Shown: positions 18,429 to 26,532 of the stretch, piece by piece | Layout: every line of letters starts with the position of its first letter | How positions within the stretch are numbered: the first letter of the stretch is position 1 | DNA from: Armatimonadota bacterium | GTDB lineage: Bacteria; Armatimonadota; Chthonomonadetes; Chthonomonadales; Chthonomonadaceae | NCBI GenBank assembly: GCA_028871815.1 | Contig: JAGWMJ010000003.1 | Coordinates: forward strand, 124,001 to 188,000 | Direction of reading: 5' to 3' | Length of the DNA: 64,000 nucleotides | The notes under the pieces: generated by a model | What the model was told of the DNA's origin: nothing | The model's input: only the letters and a program-made list of their open reading frames with translations | Databases searched by the model: none | Program-made: the position numbers and the translations under genes

Positions 18429-19577
18429 TTGCAGGCAGTTCAGCAGTTTCTGCAGCAGGTCATTAACGGCGTACAAACCGGCAGTGTGTACGCGCTGATC
18501 GCCGTGGGCTACACAATGGTCTACGGGGTGCTGAAGTTCATCAACTTCGCCCATGGCGATGTGTACATGGTCGGCGCGTATATCGGATTCTTCACGGTTA
18601 CCGGTTATCTGGTGCATGCCGACCCCGCAGCTCAGGGTATCGCAGCGCTGATGATCTGTATGGTGGGCTGCGCATCCCTGGGCGCCCTGATCGAGCGCCT
18701 CGCATATCGACCGCTCCGCAACGGCCTCAGCGTGCGTGAAGCAGTGCCCTGGGCTATTTTCTGGTCGCTATACGGCGGTCTGTTCGGTTTCCGGATCGCA
18801 CAGCACATCATCGGCGCCACGCTCATGGGTGGCAAAGCTCTACCGCCTGTCGAAATCGGCTTCATTGTGGCCGCCGGCATCACGTTCGCCGCGGCGGTAC
18901 CTCTGCTCAAGCTGCTCTTTGGCGCGCTATCAAAGCACGTCAAGCCGTCGCCGAGCCGGCTCACCGCCTTGATCACCGCTATCGGAATCTCGCTTTTGTT
19001 GGAGAACCAGGGTCAGGCGATCTTCACGGCGAATCCGCGGGCGTACCAGATCAAGGGCGTGGATCGCCCATGGCAGCTATCGTTCATTGGCGTTCACCTT
19101 ACGGTGAGCAGCGGGAGGATGGTTGTACTGGTCGCCGCCGTGATACTAACGGTGGTTCTGGTGTACACAGTCCGATTCACGTCGGTTGGTCGCGCCATTC
19201 GGGCAGTCTCCTTCGACCCGGACGCCGCGGCCTTGATGGGCATCCCGACGGACCGCCTCATAGCCACCACCTTCATCATTGGCTCAGCGTTGGCTGGAGC
19301 CGCCGGATTCCTTAACCACGGACTGACCCGGATCAACTTCGATGCAAACGTGGGGATCGCGCTAGGGCTTAAAGCCTTCGTGGCTGCAGTACTCGGAGGC
19401 ATCGGCAGCATCGAGGGCGCCGTGCTGGGCGGCCTGCTTATGGGCCTGGCCGAAAGCTTCACGGCAGGCTCCTCATTCTCTACGTTCAAGGATGCCATTG
19501 CGTTCGTCGTGCTCATCATCGTCCTGCTGGTGAAACCGGCCGGCTTGATGGGGCGCGATGTACCGGAAAAGGTTTAG
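18429..19577 (+). CDS. livH: Liv-type ABC permease LivH with two-helix insertion
   Basis: One of the two membrane subunits of the transporter. The N-terminal QQVINGVQTGSVYALIAVGYTMVYGVLKFINFAHGD and the C-terminal KAFVAAVLGGIGSIEGAVLGGLLMG are classical LivH. Oddity: in E. coli LivH the AYRPxR segment is joined almost directly to RLxALIxAIGxS. Here residues about 98-175 (bases 18720-18953) lie between them and contain two strongly hydrophobic stretches. This accounts for the length of 382 aa versus about 308 in E. coli. The start is TTG at 18429, three nt after the livJ stop; GGCGGGCAG is the nearest ribosome-site-like run. Gene symbol by family and position. Confidence 0.9.
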   Translation: MQAVQQFLQQVINGVQTGSVYALIAVGYTMVYGVLKFINFAHGDVYMVGAYIGFFTVTGYLVHADPAAQGIAALMICMVGCASLGALIERLAYRPLRNGLSVREAVPWAIFWSLYGGLFGFRIAQHIIGATLMGGKALPPVEIGFIVAAGITFAAAVPLLKLLFGALSKHVKPSPSRLTALITAIGISLLLENQGQAIFTANPRAYQIKGVDRPWQLSFIGVHLTVSSGRMVVLVAAVILTVVLVYTVRFTSVGRAIRAVSFDPDAAALMGIPTDRLIATTFIIGSALAGAAGFLNHGLTRINFDANVGIALGLKAFVAAVLGGIGSIEGAVLGGLLMGLAESFTAGSSFSTFKDAIAFVVLIIVLLVKPAGLMGRDVPEKV

Positions 19578-21747
19578 TTCAACTTCCGGTACTGCAGAGC
19601 GCCCCTTGCCCATGACTTTACCTTCAGAGAACACGGCCGGACCGCTGCGCGATTATGGTCGACGCGCGTTGGGTCTGGCGCTGTTGGCCATCGCGCTTAT
19701 GGCAGCCAGTGCCGGAAACAGCCGACTGGTCGACTATGTTCAAGACATCGTGCTGCAATGTGGCATTGCGGTCATTCTGGCCGTGTCACTCAACATCGTC
19801 AACGGATTTACAGGTCAGTTTTCCATCGGCCACGCCGGATTCATGTCTGTAGGAGCGTATTGCGGCGCCTCGATAACCTACCTGGAAGCTCAGCGACTGC
19901 ATGGCGGCCAACCCGGAATAGCGTGGATGCTGCTGGCCATGCTGGCGGGTGGCCTGGTTGCGGCGCTCTTCGGATATCTGGTGGGCGTACCCAGCCTTCG
20001 TCTTCGCGGCGACTACCTGGCCATCGTCACACTGGGCTTCGGCGAGATCATTCGCGTCGTGATGGAGAACATCAACGAGATCAGCCCGAAGCTGCAGTTT
20101 ATGGGCGGAGCCATGGGCTTCTATAACGTGCCGACACTCACAACTTTTCCGTTGGTGTTCGGTGTAGCGGCTCTCGTGATAATCATCTCGCGAAACCTCA
20201 AGGTCTCGTCACACGGTCTGGCATTTCTCTCCGTACGGGAAGACGAAGTTGCGGCCGATGCGATGGGCGTGAACACAACGTCGGTCAAGGTGACCGCCTT
20301 TGTCCTGGCCGCCTTTTTTGCCGGTATTGGTGGCGTGCTGTTTGCCCACTCGCTGTTTTTCCAGCCTCAAACCTTCAACTTTATTCTCTCCATGAACTAT
20401 GTTGTCATGATTGTGCTGGGAGGCTCCGGCAGTATTACGGGCGCGGCAGCCGCGGCTATTGTGCTCACGGCGCTGCCGGAGTACTTGAAGTCCATTCAAG
20501 ACAAGATCCATTTTCACGACGAATACCGGCTGGTCATCTATGCTCTACTGCTCGTGATGACGATGATTTTGCGGCCACAAGGAGTGTTCGCCAACGGTGA
20601 ACTGCGTTGGCCGTGGAAACGTAAATCTGCCCCGCATGATGGTCCGGACGATGCCACATCCGACCCGCCGCCGAGCGAGCTGGTCCCACAGCTGCCCGAA
20701 GGCGTAGGGCACCAGATCCTGGAGATCACCGCGCTCGGCAAGAAGTTTGGTGGTCTCAGCGCCCTCGAAGACGTTAACATCGATATGGCGCCCGGCGAGT
20801 TGATCGGCTTGATCGGCCCCAATGGCGCCGGCAAAACCACGCTGTTCAATATGCTTACGGGTGTGTATCAGCCAAGCGACGGGACGATCGCGTACTGCGG
20901 CGCTGCGATCTGCGGGCAGCGGCAATGGGCGCGCGGTCCACGCGCCGCGCTGCTTGCGATGGACTTCTGCGTAGCTCTCATCGGGGGTTTCATCGTAGCC
21001 GCGATCATGTCAACAGCCCTGGTTCCCGCACTGCTTACACCATTCGATCATACGCTGCAGGCGGTCATTCGCTGGGCATTCATCGTGGCTGCCGCGGCTG
21101 CAGCCATCATAACCGCGCCACGCCGACGACGGACGCGCCCCGGTTTGAAGCCGTACCAGTTTGCTGAGCGTGGAATTGCGCGAACATTTCAGAACATCCG
21201 GCTGTTTCCGAACCTGACCGTTCTGGAGAACGTCCGCATCGGCACCTACCTCCGGCGCAAAACCAACCTCTTCGATGCGCTCTTCCGTTCAATCCGTCTC
21301 AAGAAGGAGGAGGCTCATTCCATCCAGTTCTGCCGGCAGCTCCTCCACCGCTTCGGACTGCAGGACTCGGAAGGAGAGCTGGCCCGGAACCTGCCGTATG
21401 GCGATCAGCGTCGGTTGGAGATTGTGCGCGCGCTTGCCACACACCCGCGGCTGCTTCTCCTGGATGAACCGGCCGCCGGCATGAATCCTCAGGAGAAGAC
21501 GAGCCTCATGGATCTGATTCGGCAGATACGCGAGGAGTATAACCTGACGATTCTTCTGATCGAGCACGACATGAAGGTCGTAATGGGCATCTGCGAGCGG
21601 ATCTACGTTCTGGACTACGGCAAGATTATCGCATCGGGCACGCCGGAGGAGGTTCGCAAGAATCCGCGGGTAATTGCGGCGTATCTCGGCGAGGAGATCG
21701 GTGACGACACAACCGGCGCCGCAGAGGCCCAGCCGGAGCCGGTATGA
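19558..21747 (+). CDS. LivM-LivG fusion: ABC permease plus ATP-binding domain with inserted membrane hairpin
   Basis: Single polypeptide joining the second permease (LivM, about residues 35-350) to the LivG-type ATPase (about 388-720) through a charged/proline linker. LivM landmarks are VNGFTGQFSIGHAGFMSVGAY and VPSLRLRGDYLAIVTLGFGEI. ATPase landmarks are Walker A GPNGAGKTT at 420-427, Q-loop ARTFQNIRLF near 540, signature NLPYGDQRR at 611 and Walker B LLLLDEP near 633. Between the strand after Walker A and LKPYQFAERGIARTFQN, about 74 extra residues (bases 20914-21144) carry two hydrophobic helices, so both halves of the nucleotide-binding domain can stay cytoplasmic. ATG at 19558 overlaps livH by 20 nt; ATG at 19612 is an alternative. 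Confidence 0.93.
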   Translation: MYRKRFSSTSGTAERPLPMTLPSENTAGPLRDYGRRALGLALLAIALMAASAGNSRLVDYVQDIVLQCGIAVILAVSLNIVNGFTGQFSIGHAGFMSVGAYCGASITYLEAQRLHGGQPGIAWMLLAMLAGGLVAALFGYLVGVPSLRLRGDYLAIVTLGFGEIIRVVMENINEISPKLQFMGGAMGFYNVPTLTTFPLVFGVAALVIIISRNLKVSSHGLAFLSVREDEVAADAMGVNTTSVKVTAFVLAAFFAGIGGVLFAHSLFFQPQTFNFILSMNYVVMIVLGGSGSITGAAAAAIVLTALPEYLKSIQDKIHFHDEYRLVIYALLLVMTMILRPQGVFANGELRWPWKRKSAPHDGPDDATSDPPPSELVPQLPEGVGHQILEITALGKKFGGLSALEDVNIDMAPGELIGLIGPNGAGKTTLFNMLTGVYQPSDGTIAYCGAAICGQRQWARGPRAALLAMDFCVALIGGFIVAAIMSTALVPALLTPFDHTLQAVIRWAFIVAAAAAAIITAPRRRRTRPGLKPYQFAERGIARTFQNIRLFPNLTVLENVRIGTYLRRKTNLFDALFRSIRLKKEEAHSIQFCRQLLHRFGLQDSEGELARNLPYGDQRRLEIVRALATHPRLLLLDEPAAGMNPQEKTSLMDLIRQIREEYNLTILLIEHDMKVVMGICERIYVLDYGKIIASGTPEEVRKNPRVIAAYLGEEIGDDTTGAAEAQPEPV

Positions 21748-21748
21748 G

Positions 21749-22474
21749 ATGCAAGGTGTTCGCCCGATGCTGGTAATCCGCAACCTTCAGGTCTATTATG
21801 GAGCGATCCACGCTCTTGACGGCATTTCATTGGAAGTGAATGAAGGCGAAATCGTTACCATGATCGGCGCAAACGGAGCCGGCAAGAGCACAACGATTCG
21901 CACCGTATCCGGGTTGGTACGTGCGCGCGATGGCGAGATACTGTTTGAGAACACGCCGATACATAGAGTGCCGCCCAACCAGATCGTTCAAATGGGTATC
22001 GGGCAGAGCCCGGAGGGCCGCCGCGTTTTCGCTGAGATGACCGTCCGCGAGAACCTCGATCTAGGCGCCTATACGCGGCGCAAGGACCTGGCCGGCATCA
22101 AGTCCGACATGGAGAAGGTCTACGGCATCTTTCCGCGCTTGAAGGAGCGCCAGCACCAGATCGCAGGCACCCTTTCCGGCGGTGAGCAACAGATGCTGGC
22201 GATGGGTCGGGCACTTATGTGCCGGCCGCGCCTCTTGATGCTGGATGAACCATCGCTGGGCCTCGCGCCGTTCCTGGTGCAGACGATATTCCAGGTTATT
22301 CGCGAAATCAACTCGGCAGGAGTAACCGTGTTGCTGGTGGAGCAGAACGCCCACCAGGCGCTTCGCATAGCGAATCGTGGATATGTGATCGAGACGGGCC
22401 ATATTGTACTTGCCGACACGGCGCCAAACCTGCTGAAGAACGCATCGGTGCGGGCCGCGTACCTCGGCGAGTAA
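21749..22474 (+). CDS. livF: Liv-type ABC transporter ATP-binding protein LivF
   Basis: Second ATPase of the transporter, without any insertion. After LQVYYGAIHALDGISLEVNEGEIVTMIGANGAGKSTT (Walker A), it has the Q-loop IGQSPEGRRVFAEMTVRENL typical of LivF, signature LSGGEQQMLAMGRAL, Walker B LLMLDEPSLGLAP and the switch motif LVEQNAHQAL. About 241 aa, as usual. ATG at 21749 lies 1 nt after the previous stop. ATG at 21767 has a better-placed AAGGTG and is a serious alternative. It forms a heterodimer with the LivG domain of the upstream fusion by family knowledge. Confidence 0.94.
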   Translation: MQGVRPMLVIRNLQVYYGAIHALDGISLEVNEGEIVTMIGANGAGKSTTIRTVSGLVRARDGEILFENTPIHRVPPNQIVQMGIGQSPEGRRVFAEMTVRENLDLGAYTRRKDLAGIKSDMEKVYGIFPRLKERQHQIAGTLSGGEQQMLAMGRALMCRPRLLMLDEPSLGLAPFLVQTIFQVIREINSAGVTVLLVEQNAHQALRIANRGYVIETGHIVLADTAPNLLKNASVRAAYLGE

Positions 22475-22475
22475 C

Positions 22476-23315
22476 GTGGGCGCGCTGCTCCTCAAGGTGG
22501 CAGCCGGCGCGGGCCTCGGGTGGCTCCTGATGCATGGCGTCGATCAGCGCGTGCGCGCCGAAGCGCTGGCAGCAGCACACACCTACTTCGGCCAGAATGG
22601 TACATTCACAGCCGCGGTGCGCTCTCAGGGGCTATTCGGTAACCTTAGTGGCCGTATAGGTGAAATCGATATCCGGATCGCCGATGCCCACGTAACGTCG
22701 CTGCGGTTCGATCTGGAACGGCCTCGTGGGCCAAGTGGGCGGATTGGTGTACTTACCGTGCAAAGCACGAACCTGGTACTCGCGCGTATCCGTCTTCAGC
22801 AGTTCAGCGCCAAACTTCGAGATATTCGCTATCGCCTCAATGATGCCATTTGGAACAATCGACTGGTTCTCGTTGGCGCCGGGCCGGGTACTGCCCAGGC
22901 CAGGATATCGCCGGCAGCCCTGCAGCTCATGCTTGCGGGGAGACACGGCGGGGTGCTGAGCGGCGTGCACGTAGGCCTTAGCTTCGACGCGATCACGTTG
23001 ACCGGCGAGCTAAGTCTGCTGGGCGCAAGGTTGCCCTTTGCCGCCGCCGGGCGCTTATGCGCAGACGAACAGGGCAGGTTGGATTTCGTACCCGACTGGG
23101 TACGCTGGGCGGGACACGAATTGGCTTCTGCCCAGCTTCAGCTTCTAACCCGCATGATCAATCCTGCATTCGATCCATCCATCGACCTTGGCACAGGTAC
23201 GCTACTCCGCATGACAGGAGCGCGCGTCGCCAACGGATGCGTCGTTCTGGACGCCGATCTGACACTGCCCGACGCGAGCCCAGCCCTGAAGATCCGGTCC
23301 AGGAGGAGAGAATAG
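22476..23315 (+). CDS. DUF2993-like (LmeA-type) protein
   Basis: Resembles the DUF2993 group of membrane-anchored beta-rich lipid-transfer-like proteins. An N-terminal hydrophobic stretch (LLLKVAAGAGLGWLLMHG) serves as signal or anchor. The VRSQGLFGNLSGRIGEIDIRIADAHV pattern and repeated FD-x-I-T-L-T-G-type strands follow. There are no catalytic motifs. GTG at 22476 starts 1 nt after the livF stop, and the gene ends 3 nt before the gcvT ATG, so it is in the same transcription unit. Its role beside liv and gcv genes is unclear. The family assignment is by eye only. Confidence 0.65.
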   Translation: MGALLLKVAAGAGLGWLLMHGVDQRVRAEALAAAHTYFGQNGTFTAAVRSQGLFGNLSGRIGEIDIRIADAHVTSLRFDLERPRGPSGRIGVLTVQSTNLVLARIRLQQFSAKLRDIRYRLNDAIWNNRLVLVGAGPGTAQARISPAALQLMLAGRHGGVLSGVHVGLSFDAITLTGELSLLGARLPFAAAGRLCADEQGRLDFVPDWVRWAGHELASAQLQLLTRMINPAFDPSIDLGTGTLLRMTGARVANGCVVLDADLTLPDASPALKIRSRRRE

Positions 23316-23317
23316 CT

Positions 23318-24412
23318 ATGACGCCCGAGCTGCAACAAACGCCGCTTTCACAGGTACACCGCGCTCTCGGTGCTCGCATGGCGCCGTTTGCCAACTGGGA
23401 GATGCCGATTGACTACACGGGAATCCTCTCCGAGGCCGCTGCTGTGCGTGAGCACGCGGGCATATTCGACATCAGTCACATGGGCAGGTTGTTTGTGCGT
23501 GGCGCGGGAGCATTCGATACGCTTCAACGACTGACGAGCAACGATGTCGCGGCATTGCATCCCTCGATGGCTCAGTACTCGCTGCTTACAAACGCTCGCG
23601 GCGGAATGCTCGACGACATCATCGTCTACCGTACGGCCGCAGACGAGTATCTTGTTGTACTTAACGCAAGTAATGCGGAGAAGGATATTGCCTGGCTCAC
23701 TGGGCATGCCTCACCGGAAACTACCTTCGACGACCAAACAGGGCAGACCGGCATGATCGCCGTTCAGGGCCCGGACGCCGTGGCAATGGCAGCGAATCTG
23801 GCAGGTGAACCTGCGTTGGCACACCTCAGCCGATTCCAATGCATGCACGTTACGGCGTTTGGCGCGCGCTGCTGGTTTTGCCGCACAGGGTATACGGGCG
23901 AAGACGGATTCGAAATCGTCATGCCGGCTGCAATAGCTCCCGATGTGTGGCGCCAACTTGGCGAGGCCGGGGCCGCGCCGTGCGGTCTTGGGGCGCGTGA
24001 CGCGCTTCGTATTGAGGCGGGGTATCCTCTTTACGGGCACGAAATCGGCGAGGATGTTGATCCGGTCTCTGCCGGATTGATGTGGGTGGTAAAGCTGTCG
24101 AAAGGCCCGTTCACTGGTCGCGAGTCCATCGAGGCAGTGAAACGTACCGGCCCGCCACATCGCCTCATGGGGCTGATCGTGGATGGCCGTTCGGCGCCTC
24201 GGCAGGGCGCAGAGGTGTTCCTGCAAGGCGCGCACATCGGTGAGGTCACCAGCGGCGTATTCTCACCGACCCGTGGGCAAGCAATCGCCATGGCATGGAT
24301 TGCCACAGCCAACGCCAAAGCCGGCGCCACGGTGCAGGTTCAGGTTCGTGACCGGCTGTTTGGCGCAACTGTAACGCCAAAGAAGGACCTGCTTGCGGAC
24401 CGCAAGCCGTAA
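23318..24412 (+). CDS. gcvT: Aminomethyltransferase, glycine cleavage T-protein
   Basis: Transfers the methylene of the lipoyl-bound aminomethyl group to tetrahydrofolate and releases ammonia. Landmarks are HRALGARMAPFANWEMPIDY near residue 13, HAGIFDISHMGRLFVRG near 45 with the conserved DISHMG, the folate-contacting Q-Y-S-L-L-T-N-A-R-G-G segment near 86, and TGYTGEDGFEI near 190, typical of GcvT. The catalytic Asp corresponds to LDDIIVYR. A strong AGGAGGAGAG lies about 8 nt before ATG 23318; longer in-frame starts would run into the DUF2993-like gene. About 364 aa, normal. gcvH follows, but no gcvP is in the window. Confidence 0.95.
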   Translation: MTPELQQTPLSQVHRALGARMAPFANWEMPIDYTGILSEAAAVREHAGIFDISHMGRLFVRGAGAFDTLQRLTSNDVAALHPSMAQYSLLTNARGGMLDDIIVYRTAADEYLVVLNASNAEKDIAWLTGHASPETTFDDQTGQTGMIAVQGPDAVAMAANLAGEPALAHLSRFQCMHVTAFGARCWFCRTGYTGEDGFEIVMPAAIAPDVWRQLGEAGAAPCGLGARDALRIEAGYPLYGHEIGEDVDPVSAGLMWVVKLSKGPFTGRESIEAVKRTGPPHRLMGLIVDGRSAPRQGAEVFLQGAHIGEVTSGVFSPTRGQAIAMAWIATANAKAGATVQVQVRDRLFGATVTPKKDLLADRKP

Positions 24413-24446
24413 TCCACGAAATCAACTCGTATTGCGGGAGACCATT

Positions 24447-24830
24447 ATGGACGGCCAGATTCCCAACGATCGTGCGTACACGCCCACTCATGAATGGGTC
24501 AAAGTAAGCAATGGGTTAGCCACTATCGGCATTACGGCCCACGCCGCGTCTGAATTGGGCGACATAACTTACCTGGACCTTCCTGAGCCGGGCATGGCCG
24601 TTGCGGCCGGCGCAAAGGTGGGAGAGATCGAGTCCGTCAAGGCAGTCTCCGACTTCTACAGCCCGGTCTCGGGTGTCGTCACGCAGAGAAACGATGCCAT
24701 CATTGACAGTACGGAAGTAGTTAATCAGTTTCCGTACGAGGCCGGGTGGCTGATTTGCGTTGAACTCTCAAATGCAAGCGAATTGGACTCGCTGCTGGAT
24801 TCCGCAGCGTACGGTGAACTGCCCGGATAG
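24447..24830 (+). CDS. gcvH: Glycine cleavage system H protein
   Basis: Lipoyl-carrying shuttle protein of the glycine cleavage system. THEWVKVSNGLATIGITAHAASELGDITYLDLPEPG is typical, and the lipoyl lysine is in GEIESVKAVSDFYSPVSG at about residue 64. ATG at 24447 has GGGAG 6-8 nt upstream; earlier in-frame starts overlap gcvT and lack this. 127 aa, normal. It ends 7 nt before the LipM-like gene, whose product could modify it. Confidence 0.96.
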   Translation: MDGQIPNDRAYTPTHEWVKVSNGLATIGITAHAASELGDITYLDLPEPGMAVAAGAKVGEIESVKAVSDFYSPVSGVVTQRNDAIIDSTEVVNQFPYEAGWLICVELSNASELDSLLDSAAYGELPG

Positions 24831-24837
24831 GGCGCCA

Positions 24838-25635
24838 ATGAGCGTCGCGGGCCTTCGCGTTATTGTCCAGCCTGGTGCCACTCCTTCGTGGAACATGGCC
24901 ATGGACGAAGCGCTGTTCGACAGCGCCTGCGAATCCGGCGCTGCGGTTCTGCGGCTGTATACATGGCCGGCGCCGGCGGTCACCATTGGGTTCACGCAGT
25001 GGCGAGAACCAAACAGCTGGCCTGTAGCGCCCAGCACGCCAATCGTACGACGTATCACGGGCGGTCGTGGGATCCTTCACGGAAACGATGTCACTTTGTC
25101 GCTGTCACTGCCGGCAAACGTGCTGTCGCGATTTGCCGTGCCGCGCCGGCCGATGGCGATTTACCAGTGGCTCATGCCGGCATTCGTTGACGCGTTCAAG
25201 GAGCTTGAAGTCTGCGCCGCCACGGGTACTCACACGGCGCGTGCTGCCGGCGCCAAAGCCGACTGCTTTGCCACTGCGCTCGCGGGTGACCTGGTGGACC
25301 GTTCCACCGGTGCGAAGGTGCTTGGTGCAGCCGTCCGGATCCGGCAGAGCGGCGCTCTGTTGCAGGCAACAATCCCTTATTGCCGTGAGTGGAGCGAACT
25401 GGCTGCAATCCGCAGCTGCATTCTCGGTGCGCGACCCGACTCGCGTCCGGCGCTGGAGTGCCGCAGCGAGGAGCTTGTCAGCGCTATCCAGCACACCATA
25501 AGCCGCCTCATTCAGGAGCCTTGTGTGGCAGAACCCGCGCGCCAGCACGAGCTGGCGCGCGCCGAGACACTGGCGAATATCTACGCGTCGCCAAACTGGA
25601 ATCGCACTGGTCAGCGACCGACGGATACCGGTTGA
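24838..25635 (+). CDS. Octanoyltransferase / lipoate-protein ligase family (LipM-like)
   Basis: Attaches octanoyl or lipoyl groups to lipoyl domains. The LplA/LipM fold is seen in PSWNMAMDEALF near residue 20, then TIGFTQWREPN. The RRITGGRGILHGNDVTLSL segment near 65 matches the TGGRAILH form of LipM better than the SGGGAVYHD of LplA. The nucleophilic Cys of LipM fits ADCFATAL near 142, and the conserved Lys is in GAKVLGAAVRI. ATG at 24838 lies 7 nt after gcvH; earlier starts run into gcvH. Likely purpose is lipoylation of the adjacent GcvH. LplA activity is the alternative. Confidence 0.85.
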   Translation: MSVAGLRVIVQPGATPSWNMAMDEALFDSACESGAAVLRLYTWPAPAVTIGFTQWREPNSWPVAPSTPIVRRITGGRGILHGNDVTLSLSLPANVLSRFAVPRRPMAIYQWLMPAFVDAFKELEVCAATGTHTARAAGAKADCFATALAGDLVDRSTGAKVLGAAVRIRQSGALLQATIPYCREWSELAAIRSCILGARPDSRPALECRSEELVSAIQHTISRLIQEPCVAEPARQHELARAETLANIYASPNWNRTGQRPTDTG

Positions 25636-25660
25636 CACGACCCTCGTCGTGTGATATACT
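25632..25660 (+). promoter_or_regulatory. Sigma-70-type promoter of the response-regulator gene
   Basis: A perfect -35 TTGACA at 25632-25637 and TATACT at 25655-25660 are separated by exactly 17 nt. The stop codon of the preceding gene lies within the -35 box. Transcription would begin near 25667, about 100 nt before the ATG at 25767. Confidence 0.85.
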
Positions 25661-25766
25661 GCGTTCCACTTGCTTCCGGCCACAAAGCGGCCGGGTTCGC
25701 CGATTCGGACCGTCGGCATCGATTGATACAACCCACACCAACGGCTAAGGAAGAGAGGGCAGCAGG

Positions 25767-26195
25767 ATGGCGGCAGCGCCAACAGGCAAGAAGATTCTCG
25801 CGGTGGACGACGAGCGAAGCATCGTGCGCCTCGTACAGGTCAACCTCGAGCGCGCCGGCTATCAGGTTGTTACCGCATTCGATGGCAAAGAAGCCCTGGA
25901 AAAGGTGGCGAGCGAAAACCCAGACATGATCGTGCTGGATGTGATGATGCCGTATATGGACGGCTTTGAGGTGCTGCAGCAGCTCCGCAAAAACCCCAGT
26001 ACGCGCGAAGTACCGGTCATCATGCTCACAGCCAAGGCCCAGGATGCCGACGTATTTCGCGGGTACCAGATGAACTGCGACTGCTACCTGACCAAACCGT
26101 TCAACCCAATGGAGCTTCTAGCCTTCGTTCGTCGGATATTCAAGGCGCAGGAGCAGGGCGACTCCGACAGTAACGTGCTCGACCTCGGCGGCTAA
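25767..26195 (+). CDS. Single-domain CheY-like response regulator
   Basis: Receiver domain alone, 142 aa. The acidic pocket is in LAVDDERS near residue 12, the phospho-acceptor Asp in MIVLDVMMPYMDG at about 57, the Thr in VIMLTAKAQ and the Lys in YLTKPF near 108. A short acidic tail follows and there is no output domain. GGAAGAGAGGGCAGCAGG precedes ATG 25767. It has its own consensus promoter, while the small membrane gene follows after 24 nt. Likely part of a motility, phosphorelay or signalling network, but no kinase is in the window. Confidence 0.93.
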   Translation: MAAAPTGKKILAVDDERSIVRLVQVNLERAGYQVVTAFDGKEALEKVASENPDMIVLDVMMPYMDGFEVLQQLRKNPSTREVPVIMLTAKAQDADVFRGYQMNCDCYLTKPFNPMELLAFVRRIFKAQEQGDSDSNVLDLGG

Positions 26196-26219
26196 GGCTG
26201 GCGGCTACAAACCCGTACC

Positions 26220-26426
26220 GTGACGTCGCCGGCACGCAACACACTTATTTGGGCCAGCGCCACAGCCGCAGCCGCAGGCATCGTTGCGTTGGTGGTTGTG
26301 TGGCAAGTCCGTAGGCGCTCGGAAGAAGTTTCGACGCCCGATCACAACCGTGACGTGCGGGATGTACTCACCGACGTCCAGCGCAAGCTAGCTGATATTG
26401 AGCGCAAGCTGCCGGCCGCCGATTGA
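26220..26426 (+). CDS. Small membrane protein with C-terminal coiled-coil-like helix
   Basis: No family recognised. GTG start at 26220 gives 68 aa: an N-terminal membrane segment (about residues 8-28, TLIWASATAAAAGIVALVVVW), a basic stop-transfer QVRRRS, then a short heptad-like stretch VLTDVQRKLADIERKL. The gene lies 24 nt after the response regulator and before a strong hairpin, consistent with a two-gene operon. No strong ribosome site is seen, so confidence is moderate. Confidence 0.6.
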   Translation: MTSPARNTLIWASATAAAAGIVALVVVWQVRRRSEEVSTPDHNRDVRDVLTDVQRKLADIERKLPAAD

Positions 26427-26469
26427 TTTAGAACCGCCTCATTACGCAGCGCAGGGCAGGGCAACCTAT

Positions 26470-26519
26470 GCCGCTCACGGTGTGGTACACGTGTTACACG
26501 CCCCCACGCCGTGAGCGGC
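26470..26519. terminator. Inverted repeat between convergent genes, possible bidirectional terminator
   Basis: GCCGCTCACGG at 26470-26480 pairs perfectly with CCGTGAGCGGC at 26509-26519 (11 bp). Four more pairs (GTGG with CCAC) follow after one mismatch. There is no clear T-run, so it may be an intrinsic-like or Rho-assisted end for both converging units. Confidence 0.6.
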
Positions 26520-26532
26520 CACCAACCGGTGG

